NCBI RefSeq assembly: GCF_023512315.1
Contig: NZ_JAILZV010000010.1
Span: forward strand, 1-36,108
From: Anoxybacillus sp.
GTDB taxonomy: Bacteria > Bacillota > Bacilli > Bacillales > Anoxybacillaceae
Direction of reading: 5' to 3'
DNA length: 36,108 nt
Made by a program: the position numbers and the translations under genes. Below are positions 17,060-24,254 of this stretch, one piece after another. The notes below the pieces were generated by a model, which saw nothing but the letters and a program-made list of their open reading frames with translations, searched no databases and was not told where the DNA came from. How positions within the stretch are numbered: the first letter of the stretch is position 1; each line of letters begins with the position of its first letter.

Positions 17060-17102
17060 ATCATAGAAAACAGGAAAAGAAAAAAATGTAACTTTCATCA
17101 CA
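17060..17102 (-). promoter_or_regulatory. CRP/FNR-box promoter of narK2
   Basis: Box TGTGATGAAAGTTACA (minus strand 17102-17087; one mismatch to TGTGA-N6-TCACA), then 21 nt, then TATGAT (17065-17060). The implied start near 17053 puts the box centre at -41.5, a class II activated promoter. Confidence 0.8.
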
Positions 17103-17132
17103 AAATGATATTGTTCAAATAATGTTAAAAAA

Positions 17133-18311
17133 TTAGTGCGTTTCATTTACTTTTTTTCGTAAATAGTTCATGAACAAGACGGCAACTAACATCGTAGCGG
17201 CGACCCACCAAAATCCGTACGCATACGAATTCGTCCATTGCTTAAATGTGCCTAAAATGTTCGGCAAAAAGAATCCGCCTAATCCGCCGGCCGCTCCAAC
17301 AAATCCCGTGAGCAAACCGACTTCTTTTGGAAAAACGTTCGGGATGACTTGGAACAATGCCCCGTTTGCTGTTCCGAAAAAGATAAGTGTGACGAATAAA
17401 AGCGATAATGCGACGTAAACTGGCGGAAGAAAACCGACAATCGTCAACGTAATCGTCGCGCCGATAAATAGCCAAACGAGCAAATTCATTCCTCCGTATT
17501 TATCCGCTAAATACCCGCCAATTGGGCGAACAAAACTGCCGGCAAATACAACAAGTGTGACGAAATCGCCAGCCGTGACTTTGCTGACACCGTATTGATC
17601 GAAAAAGAATAACGTTAAATAACTCGTCATGCCGACAAACCCGCCGAACGATAGGCTGTAAAAAAAGCTGAACAGCCACGTTTCTTTCATTTTGATAACG
17701 CGAGCATATTCGGATACTTTCGTTGGCTTCACCGCTGTCGGGCAGTCTTTGGCAAAAAGGATAAAGACAATGAGCGCAACGAGTAACGGAATGAGCGCCA
17801 AACCGAATACACTATTCCAGCCATATGCTTCGGCAATGCGTGGACCGAATAACATCGCCAATACGGTACCACTGTTTCCTGCTCCAGCAATCCCCATTGC
17901 CAATCCTTGATGTTCTTTCGGATACCAACGACTGGCTAATGGTAGCGCTACCGCAAAACTTGCTCCTGCTACCCCTAACAAAAGGCCGAGCGCATAAATT
18001 TGTGGCAAACTATCCGCTAACAGCCAGCCCCAAAGAAGTGGAATCATCGTTAACAACATACCGATAATCCCGATTTTCTTTCCTCCGAAGCGGTCGGCTA
18101 ACAATCCCATCGGAATGCGAAGAATCGCTCCACCTAACACCGGAATTCCGACCATCATTCCTTTTTGCGCAGGACTCAATCCTAAATCTTCCACAATAAA
18201 CGTCCCTGTCGCTCCTAAAATGACCCAAATCATAAAACTAACGTCGAAATAGAAGAAAGATGAAAGCAATGTCGGCAAATGCCCGACTTTTAAAAATTCT
18301 TTTAACCTCAT
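17133..18311 (-). CDS. narK: NarK1-type nitrate transporter (MFS)
   Basis: 392-aa major facilitator protein with 12 predicted helices, of the NarK1/NasA branch (proton-linked nitrate uptake in characterised members). Motifs: GLLADRFGGKK after helix 2 (MFS motif), GASFAVALPLASRWYP, GNSGTVLAMLFGP and GTANGALFQVIPNVFP; the first and last fit the conserved nitrate signatures. It differs clearly from the neighbouring NarK2, so the two are not a recent duplication. AGGAGG and AAAGGG precede ATG 18311. It has a class II CRP/FNR promoter; with no terminator after it, transcripts may run into narK2. Confidence 0.9.
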   Translation of the reverse strand: MRLKEFLKVGHLPTLLSSFFYFDVSFMIWVILGATGTFIVEDLGLSPAQKGMMVGIPVLGGAILRIPMGLLADRFGGKKIGIIGMLLTMIPLLWGWLLADSLPQIYALGLLLGVAGASFAVALPLASRWYPKEHQGLAMGIAGAGNSGTVLAMLFGPRIAEAYGWNSVFGLALIPLLVALIVFILFAKDCPTAVKPTKVSEYARVIKMKETWLFSFFYSLSFGGFVGMTSYLTLFFFDQYGVSKVTAGDFVTLVVFAGSFVRPIGGYLADKYGGMNLLVWLFIGATITLTIVGFLPPVYVALSLLFVTLIFFGTANGALFQVIPNVFPKEVGLLTGFVGAAGGLGGFFLPNILGTFKQWTNSYAYGFWWVAATMLVAVLFMNYLRKKVNETH

Positions 18312-18359
18312 GTCCCTTTCCCCTCCTCTTCAACAACCCTAGGCGTTGTTGTCACCCTC

Positions 18360-18402
18360 ATCATACGGAATTCAGGAAAGAAAATTTGTGAAGTTTATCA
18401 CA
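18360..18402 (-). promoter_or_regulatory. CRP/FNR-box promoter of narK1
   Basis: Perfect TGTGATAAACTTCACA (minus strand 18402-18387), 21 nt, TATGAT (18365-18360); box centre at -41.5 from the implied start near 18353. The leader contains a hairpin CAACAAC/GTTGTTG (18331-18351) before the ribosome site. Confidence 0.85.
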
Positions 18403-18435
18403 CTTTTTCGTACTGTCACATATTTGTTAAAAAAA

Positions 18436-18451
18436 TGTGAGGTCCGTCACT
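18436..18451. promoter_or_regulatory. Second CRP/FNR-type box upstream of narK1
   Basis: TGTGAGGTCCGTCACT, one mismatch to the palindrome. Its centre is 49 bp upstream of the first box, about -90.5 from the implied narK1 start. No -10 lies at the matching distance on either side, so it is an upstream accessory site at most. Confidence 0.55.
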
Positions 18452-18486
18452 AATTACAGTGTGAGCGAAAAAGGGAGGAATTATGA

Positions 18487-18519
18487 AAAAAACTGACCCA
18501 CGATTCGAGTCAGTTTTTT
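18487..18519 (-). terminator. Bidirectional terminator after the radical SAM gene
   Basis: Perfect 11-bp stem AAAAAACTGAC/GTCAGTTTTTT (18487-18497 and 18509-18519). The radical SAM stop lies inside it. It insulates the narK1 control region. Confidence 0.8.
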
Positions 18520-19610
18520 CGTAATGCTTTTGGAATATAAATGCAGAACGGCTCACTTTCTAAATAGTCGCCTGTGACCGCATACGCCCGTGAACGCGAG
18601 CCACCACAAACGTAGCGAAACTCACAGACACCGCACTTTCCTTTGTATTTGTCTGGGTTGCGCAAATCTTGAAAAATCGGCGAGTTACGATAAATCTCAG
18701 CGAGCGGCGTTTCTCGTACGTTCCCTGCTTTTACCGGCAACAAACCGCTCGGATACACGTCGCCGATATGGGAAATAAACACAAATCCGTTACCATCATT
18801 TACTCCTTTTGGCGCGCGTCCAAGACCGTCGACTTGGCCTGTGAGCCCTTTCATCAGTACATCTTCATACCGAATCTCGCCTGTTGTTTGTTTTTCACGC
18901 ATTTTTTGCTGCAACACAACACGGCGGTAATGTTGCCCTGCCGTCGTTTTAATGTCAAACGGCACGCGCTTACTTGTTTCATATAACCAATGAAACACTT
19001 TTTCATGTTCTACTGGCGAAATCATGTCCGTTTCTTTTCCCCGCCCCGTCGGCACGAGGAAAAAGACGCTCCAAAGCACGCAGCCGAGCTTTTCAACAAG
19101 CGCTACCATTTCGTCGAGCACGTGCACATTGTAGCGAGAAATAACGGTATTAATTTGAATCGGAATATCTAGTTCGTGCAAATATTGAATCGCTTTCATC
19201 GTTAAATCAAATGATCCGCTCGTTCCACGGAAATGGTCGTGAATTTCAGCGGTCGGTCCGTCCAAGCTAAACGCCCAGCGCGCTAACCCTACTTCTTTCG
19301 CTTTACGAATCGCCTCTTTCGTCACATTTGGCGTCGCGCTTGGTGTCATCGAGACGCGCAATCCTTTATCGATTGCATATTTGGCGATATCGTATACATC
19401 TGGCCGCATTAACGGATCTCCGCCGGTAAACACAAGCAACGGCTGCTCCATGTCATAAATGTCATCGATTAACTTTTTGCCTTCCTCCAACGTCAATTCG
19501 CGCGGGTCGCGGTGATATTGCGCTTCCGCCCGGCAATGAAGGCATTTTAACTGACAGGCTCTCGTCAGCTCCCAAATCACGATAAATGGATTTTGTTGAA
19601 AGTCTCGCAC
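18510..19610 (-). CDS. Radical SAM/SPASM protein of the nitrate gene cluster
   Basis: 366-aa cytosolic radical SAM enzyme. The [4Fe-4S]-SAM motif is CQLKCLHC, followed by FTGGDPLMRP (SAM-binding GGD/E). The C-terminal SPASM-type cysteines CGVCEFRYVCGGSRSRAY and a later EPFCIY could hold auxiliary clusters. It resembles NirJ/AhbD-like and the TIGR04053 group, which includes heme-modifying enzymes, but the substrate is not shown by the sequence. The frame opens at an ATG at 19643, but GTG 19610 is preferred: GAGGAGG lies 8-10 nt before it, and the predicted transcription start (about 19625) is downstream of that ATG. It has its own CRP/FNR box and lies next to mobA. Confidence 0.85.
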   Translation of the reverse strand: MRDFQQNPFIVIWELTRACQLKCLHCRAEAQYHRDPRELTLEEGKKLIDDIYDMEQPLLVFTGGDPLMRPDVYDIAKYAIDKGLRVSMTPSATPNVTKEAIRKAKEVGLARWAFSLDGPTAEIHDHFRGTSGSFDLTMKAIQYLHELDIPIQINTVISRYNVHVLDEMVALVEKLGCVLWSVFFLVPTGRGKETDMISPVEHEKVFHWLYETSKRVPFDIKTTAGQHYRRVVLQQKMREKQTTGEIRYEDVLMKGLTGQVDGLGRAPKGVNDGNGFVFISHIGDVYPSGLLPVKAGNVRETPLAEIYRNSPIFQDLRNPDKYKGKCGVCEFRYVCGGSRSRAYAVTGDYLESEPFCIYIPKALRKN

Positions 19611-19631
19611 AGCTTTCCCCTCCTCGTTTCC

Positions 19632-19675
19632 ATTGTAAATCATCCGAAGAGAGGAGGCGTGTGATGTTCATCACA
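19632..19675 (-). promoter_or_regulatory. CRP/FNR-box promoter of the radical SAM gene
   Basis: Perfect TGTGATGAACATCACA (minus strand 19675-19660), 22 nt, TACAAT (19637-19632). Box centre near -42. The box overlaps the last codons of mobA. Confidence 0.82.
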
Positions 19676-20270
19676 ACTCTTTTTCTGTCACAATATCGCC
19701 ACATTCTGTTGCGTAGTTCATGTTGCGAAAAACGCGTGGCTCTTCGGAAAAGTCCGTTTCATTTACATAGCGAACGCGACGTTTTTCTAGCAATAAAAAC
19801 ATCCGGTTATTTCCCGCCATCAACAGTTGTTCCATATCGGCAACCACTCGACGATGGTATGCGCCAACAAGCGGTTGAACGCGCCCAAAATGAGCAGAAA
19901 CAACGATATCGAACGAATCATCGATACAGGAAACCATTTTTTCAACCGTCCGGTCTGTTATGTACGGCATATCGCACGGAAGGACAAATACCCAGTCCGC
20001 CTCCGTTTGCTTCATGACGGTATAAATGCCAGCAAGCGGGCCTTGGCCGCGGTATTTTTCGTCATCGACAATCACTTTTTCGCTTGCTTCTTGTTGAAAG
20101 CGTGCCACAAGCGTCGGATGGCTGACAATATATAGTTCTTCGACAGATGGGCGCAACGCTTCAACCGCGCGTTGAAAAAAATACACGCCATTTTTCTTTG
20201 CAAACGCCTTCGGGCTGCCAAAACGGCGTGATTCTCCCCCTGCCAAAATCGCCCCAGCCATTCGGAACAC
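19671..20270 (-). CDS. mobA: Molybdenum cofactor guanylyltransferase
   Basis: About 199-aa nucleotidyltransferase that adds GMP to molybdopterin to form the MGD cofactor needed by NarG. The N-terminal motif LAGGESRRFGSPKA (GTP-binding L-A-G-G-x-S-R-R-x-G...K) is intact, with VDDEKYRGQGPLAGI and PCDMPYI (Mg-binding Asp) following. Start choice: GTG 20270 has GAGGTG 6 nt upstream; ATG 20261 and ATG 20288 are alternatives with weaker sites. A terminator of the upstream DUF2249 gene separates the two. Confidence 0.9.
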   Translation of the reverse strand: MFRMAGAILAGGESRRFGSPKAFAKKNGVYFFQRAVEALRPSVEELYIVSHPTLVARFQQEASEKVIVDDEKYRGQGPLAGIYTVMKQTEADWVFVLPCDMPYITDRTVEKMVSCIDDSFDIVVSAHFGRVQPLVGAYHRRVVADMEQLLMAGNNRMFLLLEKRRVRYVNETDFSEEPRVFRNMNYATECGDIVTEKEL

Positions 20271-20313
20271 CGCAATCACCTCGTCCATTTTTGTTTCACT
20301 TTACCATGTCAAA

Positions 20314-20348
20314 CGAAAAAAGAAAAGGTTCCCGTTGAATCGGGAACC
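20314..20348 (-). terminator. Terminator of the single DUF2249 gene
   Basis: Perfect 8-bp stem GGTTCCCG/CGGGAACC (20327-20334, 20341-20348), followed on the minus strand by TTTTCTTTTTT. Confidence 0.85.
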
Positions 20349-20353
20349 GTGTG

Positions 20354-20587
20354 TTATTTTTCCCCAATGGCGACACGCCAGACGTCTGGACCTTCTTCTA
20401 AATATTCCCACGTGAACTGTCCTTCTCGCTCCATCATAAATTGGTAATGAAGCGGACGCGGGTCATGGTCGTTCGTTAACTCCATCACTTCTCCTGATTT
20501 TAAGCTGTCAAATAAACGGAAAATCGCTGGATGTCTATCTTTCGGTTCATATGCAGGTGCATAAATTTTTGCAGCAAATTGGCTCAT
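20354..20587 (-). CDS. DUF2249 domain protein (first of three)
   Basis: 77-aa small cytosolic protein of the DUF2249 family. It shows the family segments HPAIFRLFDSLKSGEVM, LTNDHDPRPLHYQF and the ending WEYLEEGPDVWRVAI. The fold is thought to resemble TusA-like sulfur carriers; no catalytic Cys is present here. AAAGGAGG lies 8 nt before ATG 20587. It has a strong CRP/FNR promoter and its own terminator, so it is a single-gene unit induced with the nitrate genes. Two more distant family members lie at 24255 and 24491. Function unknown. Confidence 0.85.
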   Translation of the reverse strand: MSQFAAKIYAPAYEPKDRHPAIFRLFDSLKSGEVMELTNDHDPRPLHYQFMMEREGQFTWEYLEEGPDVWRVAIGEK

Positions 20588-20626
20588 AAAACGAACCTCC
20601 TTTATAGTATAATGATTTATATACAC

Positions 20627-20669
20627 ATCATAACGGCTAGAGGTTGTCCATGAAGTGACAGGCGTCACA
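20627..20669 (-). promoter_or_regulatory. CRP/FNR-box promoter of the DUF2249 gene
   Basis: TGTGACGCCTGTCACT (minus strand 20669-20654; one mismatch), 21 nt, TATGAT (20632-20627); box centre at -41.5. The box could also serve the divergent small gene at 20714, but the -10 there (TACGTT) is poor. Confidence 0.8.
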
Positions 20670-20713
20670 GTCCGTTATGAAAAATCTCAATACGTTTGAA
20701 AGGGGAATAGCCC

Positions 20714-20857
20714 TTGGAAGAGTTCGTCGGCTTTTGTGCAAAGTGCGGCAAACCGATTCATTGTTTATCCGGTTTTTTAAACGGTGTCATTAGCGGCGAA
20801 AAAGAAACGTTGTATTGCTTTGAGTGTTATGAGAAAAAAGACATAAAAAAACATTAG
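20714..20857 (+). CDS. Small zinc-ribbon-like protein (47 aa)
   Basis: 47-aa peptide with two Cys pairs, C8-x2-C11 (FCAKCGKP) and C35-x2-C38 (YCFECY), plus H16 and C17, so a small zinc ribbon is likely. TTG start at 20714 with AAAGGGG about 9 nt upstream; no in-frame ATG. It is followed by its own hairpin terminator. It diverges from the DUF2249 gene across the CRP/FNR box, so co-regulation is possible. I do not recognise a named family. Confidence 0.65.
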   Translation: MEEFVGFCAKCGKPIHCLSGFLNGVISGEKETLYCFECYEKKDIKKH

Positions 20858-20862
20858 CGAAG

Positions 20863-20887
20863 GAGGACCCCGAATCCTCTTTTTTTA
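20863..20887 (+). terminator. Terminator of the small zinc-ribbon gene
   Basis: Short stem GAGGA/TCCTC (20863-20867, 20875-20879) followed by TTTTTTT. Confidence 0.6.
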
Positions 20888-20889
20888 AA

Positions 20890-20935
20890 CAAAATTGTCC
20901 TAAGAGCAACCACTCTTAGGACAATTTTGTTTTTA
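20890..20935 (-). terminator. Strong terminator of the nitric oxide reductase gene
   Basis: Perfect 17-bp stem from CAAAATTGTCCTAAGAG (20890-20906) pairing with 20913-20929, six-base loop. Flanking T-runs occur on both strands (minus strand TTTAAAAAAAG, plus strand TTTTTACT), so it may act both ways. Confidence 0.9.
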
Positions 20936-23293
20936 CTCTACTTCTTTCGCTAAGTCCGGAACTGGTAGCGCTTGTTCTTCTTGATGGGTCGGTTTGCGCA
21001 AATGGAACAACGCTTTGACGCTAAAGACCATAAGCGTAATGACCCCTACTAAGAAAATCGTGTCTGGAATCGAACGAAGCGTAAGTAAGTTTTGCACAAT
21101 GTCTTGTTTTAGAAACTCTGGCGAACGCGATGCCCAATAACCGTGCAAGAACGCTTCTTTTAATTGCATAATGCCAATCGGCAACAATGTCACCACAATC
21201 ATTCCGGCAAGCCCGATGTTTAACATCCAGCATGCGAATTTCAACCATTTGTCGTTCCACGCTTCTGGTTTGACGATGTTGCGGAGCGAATAAAGCAATA
21301 CGGCAATACCGAACATCCCGTACACGCCCATCATCGCGCCGTGGCCGTGCGTCGGCGTTAAAAATTGTCCGTGTTCAAAATAGCTGACGGCTGGCAAGTT
21401 AATTAAGAAACCGAGCACCCCTGCACCGACTAAGTTCCAAATCGCTGTCGAAATTAAAAACCAGAACGTCGCTTTATACGGGAAGTCAACTCCGCCATCG
21501 CGCATCATTTTGTACTGCTCATACGCTTCAAGGACAAGCAACGTAAGCGGAATCACCTCGAGCGCGGAGAAGACGGCACCAAGCCCGATCCATACTTCTG
21601 CCGAACCGTTGTAGTAATAATGGTGACCAATTCCGATAACGCCGCTGCCAAGCAAAATAATGAATTGGAAATAAAGCGCGCGAACGGTTGATTTTTTCGT
21701 TACTAATTTCATTTGTACTAACAAGAAGCCGATAACGACAACGGCAAATACTTCAAAAATTCCTTCTACCCATAAGTGAATAATCCACCATCTCCAGAAA
21801 TCGGCCATCGTAAAGTTCGTATCTGGATTAATAAAGAACGCGAACACGTAAAAGAACGGAACGGCGATTGCTGAGTAGAATAGCAAGTGGATTAGCCCGC
21901 CTTTATCGCTCTCGCGTTTCAATCCGCTCTTAATTCCACGGTACACAATAAACAACCAAATCAACATGCCGACAACTAAGACAATTTGCCAAATCCGACC
22001 TAATTCAATATATTCCCATCCTTGATTACCGAACAAGAACCACTCATTTCCTAAGTAACCGTTCACTCCTAGCCATTCACCGAGCATACTTCCACCGACG
22101 AGCACAACGAGCGCCCAGAACAGTACATCGACAAGCAGCCCTTGTTTTTTCGGCTCGTAGCCACCGACAAGCGGTGCAATGAAAATCCCCATGCCTAGCC
22201 ATGAAGTAGCAATCCAGAAAATCGCTAGTTGCAAATGATACCCTTTGGCAATATTAAATGGCAGAATGTCATGAATCCATTTGATACCGAAAAAGCTATC
22301 TGGCTCGACATAGTAGTGCGCCAACAGCGCCCCGAACATCGACTGAACGAAGAATAAAACGGAAACAACCGCGAAATATTTCCCTGTTTTTACTTGTGAA
22401 GCGGTTAACGGTTGTTTGCGTAAATCGATAATCGGGAATTGACCGTCTTTATACGCTTCTTGCATGCTAAGTTGATAACGGTGCTGAATGAATAAAATAA
22501 TCGCAACAAATAACACTAAAATCGTTGCACTTGCCCCGCTCCACCAAATCGCAGAGAACGACATCGTATTTCCCGCATCTTCATAATATGGCCAGTTGTT
22601 CGTGTACGTAATCGTATCCCCGTTTCGCAACGTACTCGATAGCCACGCTGTCCAGAAGAAGAAATCAGCAATTTGTTTCGTTTGGTCACCGCTCGCTACC
22701 CAAGCACGACCATCTTTTGGCATGTGGCTTTCTTGAATAAGCCCTTTTTTCAATCCCCAGCCATCGCCGTTTGTAAATACGTTTTTGTAGTAATCCCGCA
22801 CTTGCTCTAATCCATACACTTGCGCATCCGTTAAAACGAGCACATCTGTTGCAGGGTTATAGCGGTTTTTCTTCATTTCTTTCATAACTTTTTGGCGAAC
22901 GATTTGTTGTTCATCGCTCGATAGTTGCTTAAATGGCTTATGGTACAATTCGTTTGCTTTATAGTCTTGCATTCCTTCCGTATACACTTTTAATGCTTGG
23001 GCAGTGTAGTCAGGTCCCATGTAAGAACCGTGCCCGAGAACCGTTCCATAATCCATCAACCCGTATTTTTGGAACACCGATTGACCGCCGATAATCGATT
23101 CTTTTGTCAATAACACTTCCCCGCTCTCGCTGCGGACTTCTTTCGGGCGCGGCGCCATTTCTTTAAAAATCCAATATCCGCCGACTAATAGAACGGTAAA
23201 ACTGATTAAAATAGTAAAGATTAAGACAGACTTTAAAAAGCTGTTTTGCGTTGAACGAGCGACCGATGCGCGAACGTTCCGGTTTATTTCCAT
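20933..23293 (-). CDS. norB: Quinol-dependent nitric oxide reductase (qNor)
   Basis: 786-aa single-subunit membrane enzyme that reduces two NO to N2O with quinol electrons. It has an N-terminal helix, a periplasmic-side extension (about residues 45-245; GGQSVFQKYGLMDYGTVLGHGSY) replacing the cytochrome c subunit, then a 12-helix heme-copper oxidase-type core. Core His residues: GYHLQLAIFW, WWIIHLWVEGIFEVF (FeB His with conserved Glu), GIGHHYYYNG (FeB His pair) and THGHGAMMG (heme ligands). Length matches the Geobacillus stearothermophilus qNor whose structure is known. ATG 23293 follows AGGTGGAGGG. It is monocistronic, divergent from the regulator gene. Confidence 0.96.
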   Translation of the reverse strand: MEINRNVRASVARSTQNSFLKSVLIFTILISFTVLLVGGYWIFKEMAPRPKEVRSESGEVLLTKESIIGGQSVFQKYGLMDYGTVLGHGSYMGPDYTAQALKVYTEGMQDYKANELYHKPFKQLSSDEQQIVRQKVMKEMKKNRYNPATDVLVLTDAQVYGLEQVRDYYKNVFTNGDGWGLKKGLIQESHMPKDGRAWVASGDQTKQIADFFFWTAWLSSTLRNGDTITYTNNWPYYEDAGNTMSFSAIWWSGASATILVLFVAIILFIQHRYQLSMQEAYKDGQFPIIDLRKQPLTASQVKTGKYFAVVSVLFFVQSMFGALLAHYYVEPDSFFGIKWIHDILPFNIAKGYHLQLAIFWIATSWLGMGIFIAPLVGGYEPKKQGLLVDVLFWALVVLVGGSMLGEWLGVNGYLGNEWFLFGNQGWEYIELGRIWQIVLVVGMLIWLFIVYRGIKSGLKRESDKGGLIHLLFYSAIAVPFFYVFAFFINPDTNFTMADFWRWWIIHLWVEGIFEVFAVVVIGFLLVQMKLVTKKSTVRALYFQFIILLGSGVIGIGHHYYYNGSAEVWIGLGAVFSALEVIPLTLLVLEAYEQYKMMRDGGVDFPYKATFWFLISTAIWNLVGAGVLGFLINLPAVSYFEHGQFLTPTHGHGAMMGVYGMFGIAVLLYSLRNIVKPEAWNDKWLKFACWMLNIGLAGMIVVTLLPIGIMQLKEAFLHGYWASRSPEFLKQDIVQNLLTLRSIPDTIFLVGVITLMVFSVKALFHLRKPTHQEEQALPVPDLAKEVE

Positions 23294-23351
23294 ATCCCTC
23301 CACCTTCCTTTTCGTTTCTTTCGTTCTCATTGTAGCGCTGAAAAATGTTCC

Positions 23352-23394
23352 GTTATGTGAGATGTCGCAAACGTTCCCTATGATTTTCGTCACA
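23352..23394 (-). promoter_or_regulatory. Probable CRP/FNR-box promoter of norB
   Basis: Box TGTGACGAAAATCATA (minus strand 23394-23379; one mismatch in the second half), 21 nt, weak -10 CATAAC (23357-23352). The spacing is the same as at the sister promoters; the -10 is the poorest of the set. Confidence 0.55.
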
Positions 23395-23408
23395 CGTTCA
23401 CGAAAAGT

Positions 23409-23451
23409 TATGATTTATGTCACAGCTTCTCAATAGAAAACAACGTAAAAT
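23409..23451 (+). promoter_or_regulatory. CRP/FNR-box promoter of the regulator gene
   Basis: Box TATGATTTATGTCACA (23409-23424; one mismatch), 21 nt, TAAAAT (23446-23451). It puts the box centre at -41.5 and suggests that the regulator controls itself. It is 30 bp from the norB box. Confidence 0.7.
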
Positions 23452-23483
23452 TTTGCTTAGAAATTCCATAAGGAGTGGATAAT

Positions 23484-24176
23484 ATGACGCATGATTGGAT
23501 TAAAACAAGGTTGAAAAATGTCGCGCTTTTTCGGGAATTATCCGATCAAGAACTTGACTCAATCGTGAAAATTTCTCAAGTGCGTGTTTATAAACCGCGA
23601 ACGTTCGTCTTTATGCAAGGAGAGCCGCTTGAACGTGTCTTTTTTATTCAATCAGGAACAGTAAAGATTTACAAAACGGATATTAACGGCAAAGAACAAA
23701 TTGTGTCGATTTTGCAAACAGGAGAAATGTTCCCGCACGCTGGCTTTTTCCGTCGTGGAAGCTACCCAGCCCATGCGGAAGTGATGGAAGAAGCAACGCT
23801 CATTGCCATTCCAATCGTCGAATTTGAACAAACGCTTATTTGTTACCCAGAATTGTGCATGAAACTATTTCGCGTAATGGGAGAAAAAATTATCGACCTA
23901 CAAAACCGCCTAGAAGAACAAATTCTCCATAATACGTATGAACAAATTATTTTGCTTTTATTGCGACTGACAAAAACAAACGCAGTCTCGCAAGGACGAT
24001 TCCATCGCTTAACGACGCATTTTACAAACCGCGAACTCGCCAATATGATTGGCACATCGCGCGAAACGATTAGTCGTACGCTCAGCCAATTGAAGCGAAA
24101 AGGACTGATCGATATTGATGACAATGGCTATTACTTAATTGATGCAGAAAAATTGGAAAAGGAGATTTTTTTATAA
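23484..24176 (+). CDS. CRP/FNR-family transcription regulator without FNR cysteines
   Basis: 230-aa DNA-binding activator. The N-terminal cNMP-binding-like beta-roll covers about residues 15-125 (KPRTFVFMQGEPLERVFFIQSGTVKIYK), then a long dimer helix (about 125-160) and a winged helix (TNRELANMIGTSRETISRTLSQLKRKGLI, about 181-210). The recognition helix has R193, E194 and R198, the CRP-type set for TGTGA half-sites. Only two Cys exist (C120, C125). There is no N-terminal Cys cluster (E. coli FNR) and no C-terminal one (B. subtilis Fnr), so it is probably not a [4Fe-4S] O2 sensor; a heme/NO (DNR/NnrR-like) or other signal is possible. ATG 23484 is chosen over GTG 23475 because AAGGAG lies 8 nt before it. 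Confidence 0.88.
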   Translation: MTHDWIKTRLKNVALFRELSDQELDSIVKISQVRVYKPRTFVFMQGEPLERVFFIQSGTVKIYKTDINGKEQIVSILQTGEMFPHAGFFRRGSYPAHAEVMEEATLIAIPIVEFEQTLICYPELCMKLFRVMGEKIIDLQNRLEEQILHNTYEQIILLLLRLTKTNAVSQGRFHRLTTHFTNRELANMIGTSRETISRTLSQLKRKGLIDIDDNGYYLIDAEKLEKEIFL

Positions 24177-24178
24177 TA

Positions 24179-24221
24179 TGTGACAGAGATCACAATACCC
24201 ACGAGTGAAAATCACTATCAT
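24179..24221 (+). promoter_or_regulatory. CRP/FNR-box promoter of the DUF2249/membrane-protein operon
   Basis: Perfect TGTGACAGAGATCACA (24179-24194) directly after the regulator stop, 21 nt, TATCAT (24216-24221). Box centre at -41.5 from an implied start near 24228. Confidence 0.85.
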
Positions 24222-24254
24222 AGAAAGTGAAGAGATCATGAAAGGGTGAGAACG

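Noticed and set aside
18436..18480. Second FNR-type box as a promoter toward the right (plus strand)
   Set aside because: No -10 hexamer at the distance used by the other boxes, and no plus-strand gene follows.
18483..18524. 13-aa frame MKKTDPRFESVFS with AGGGAGG upstream, just after the narK1 control region
   Set aside because: It coincides exactly with the perfect terminator stem of the radical SAM gene, which explains the sequence; no promoter drives it on the plus strand.
19611..19643. Extension of the radical SAM protein to ATG 19643
   Set aside because: The predicted transcription start lies downstream of that ATG, and GTG 19610 has a strong ribosome site.
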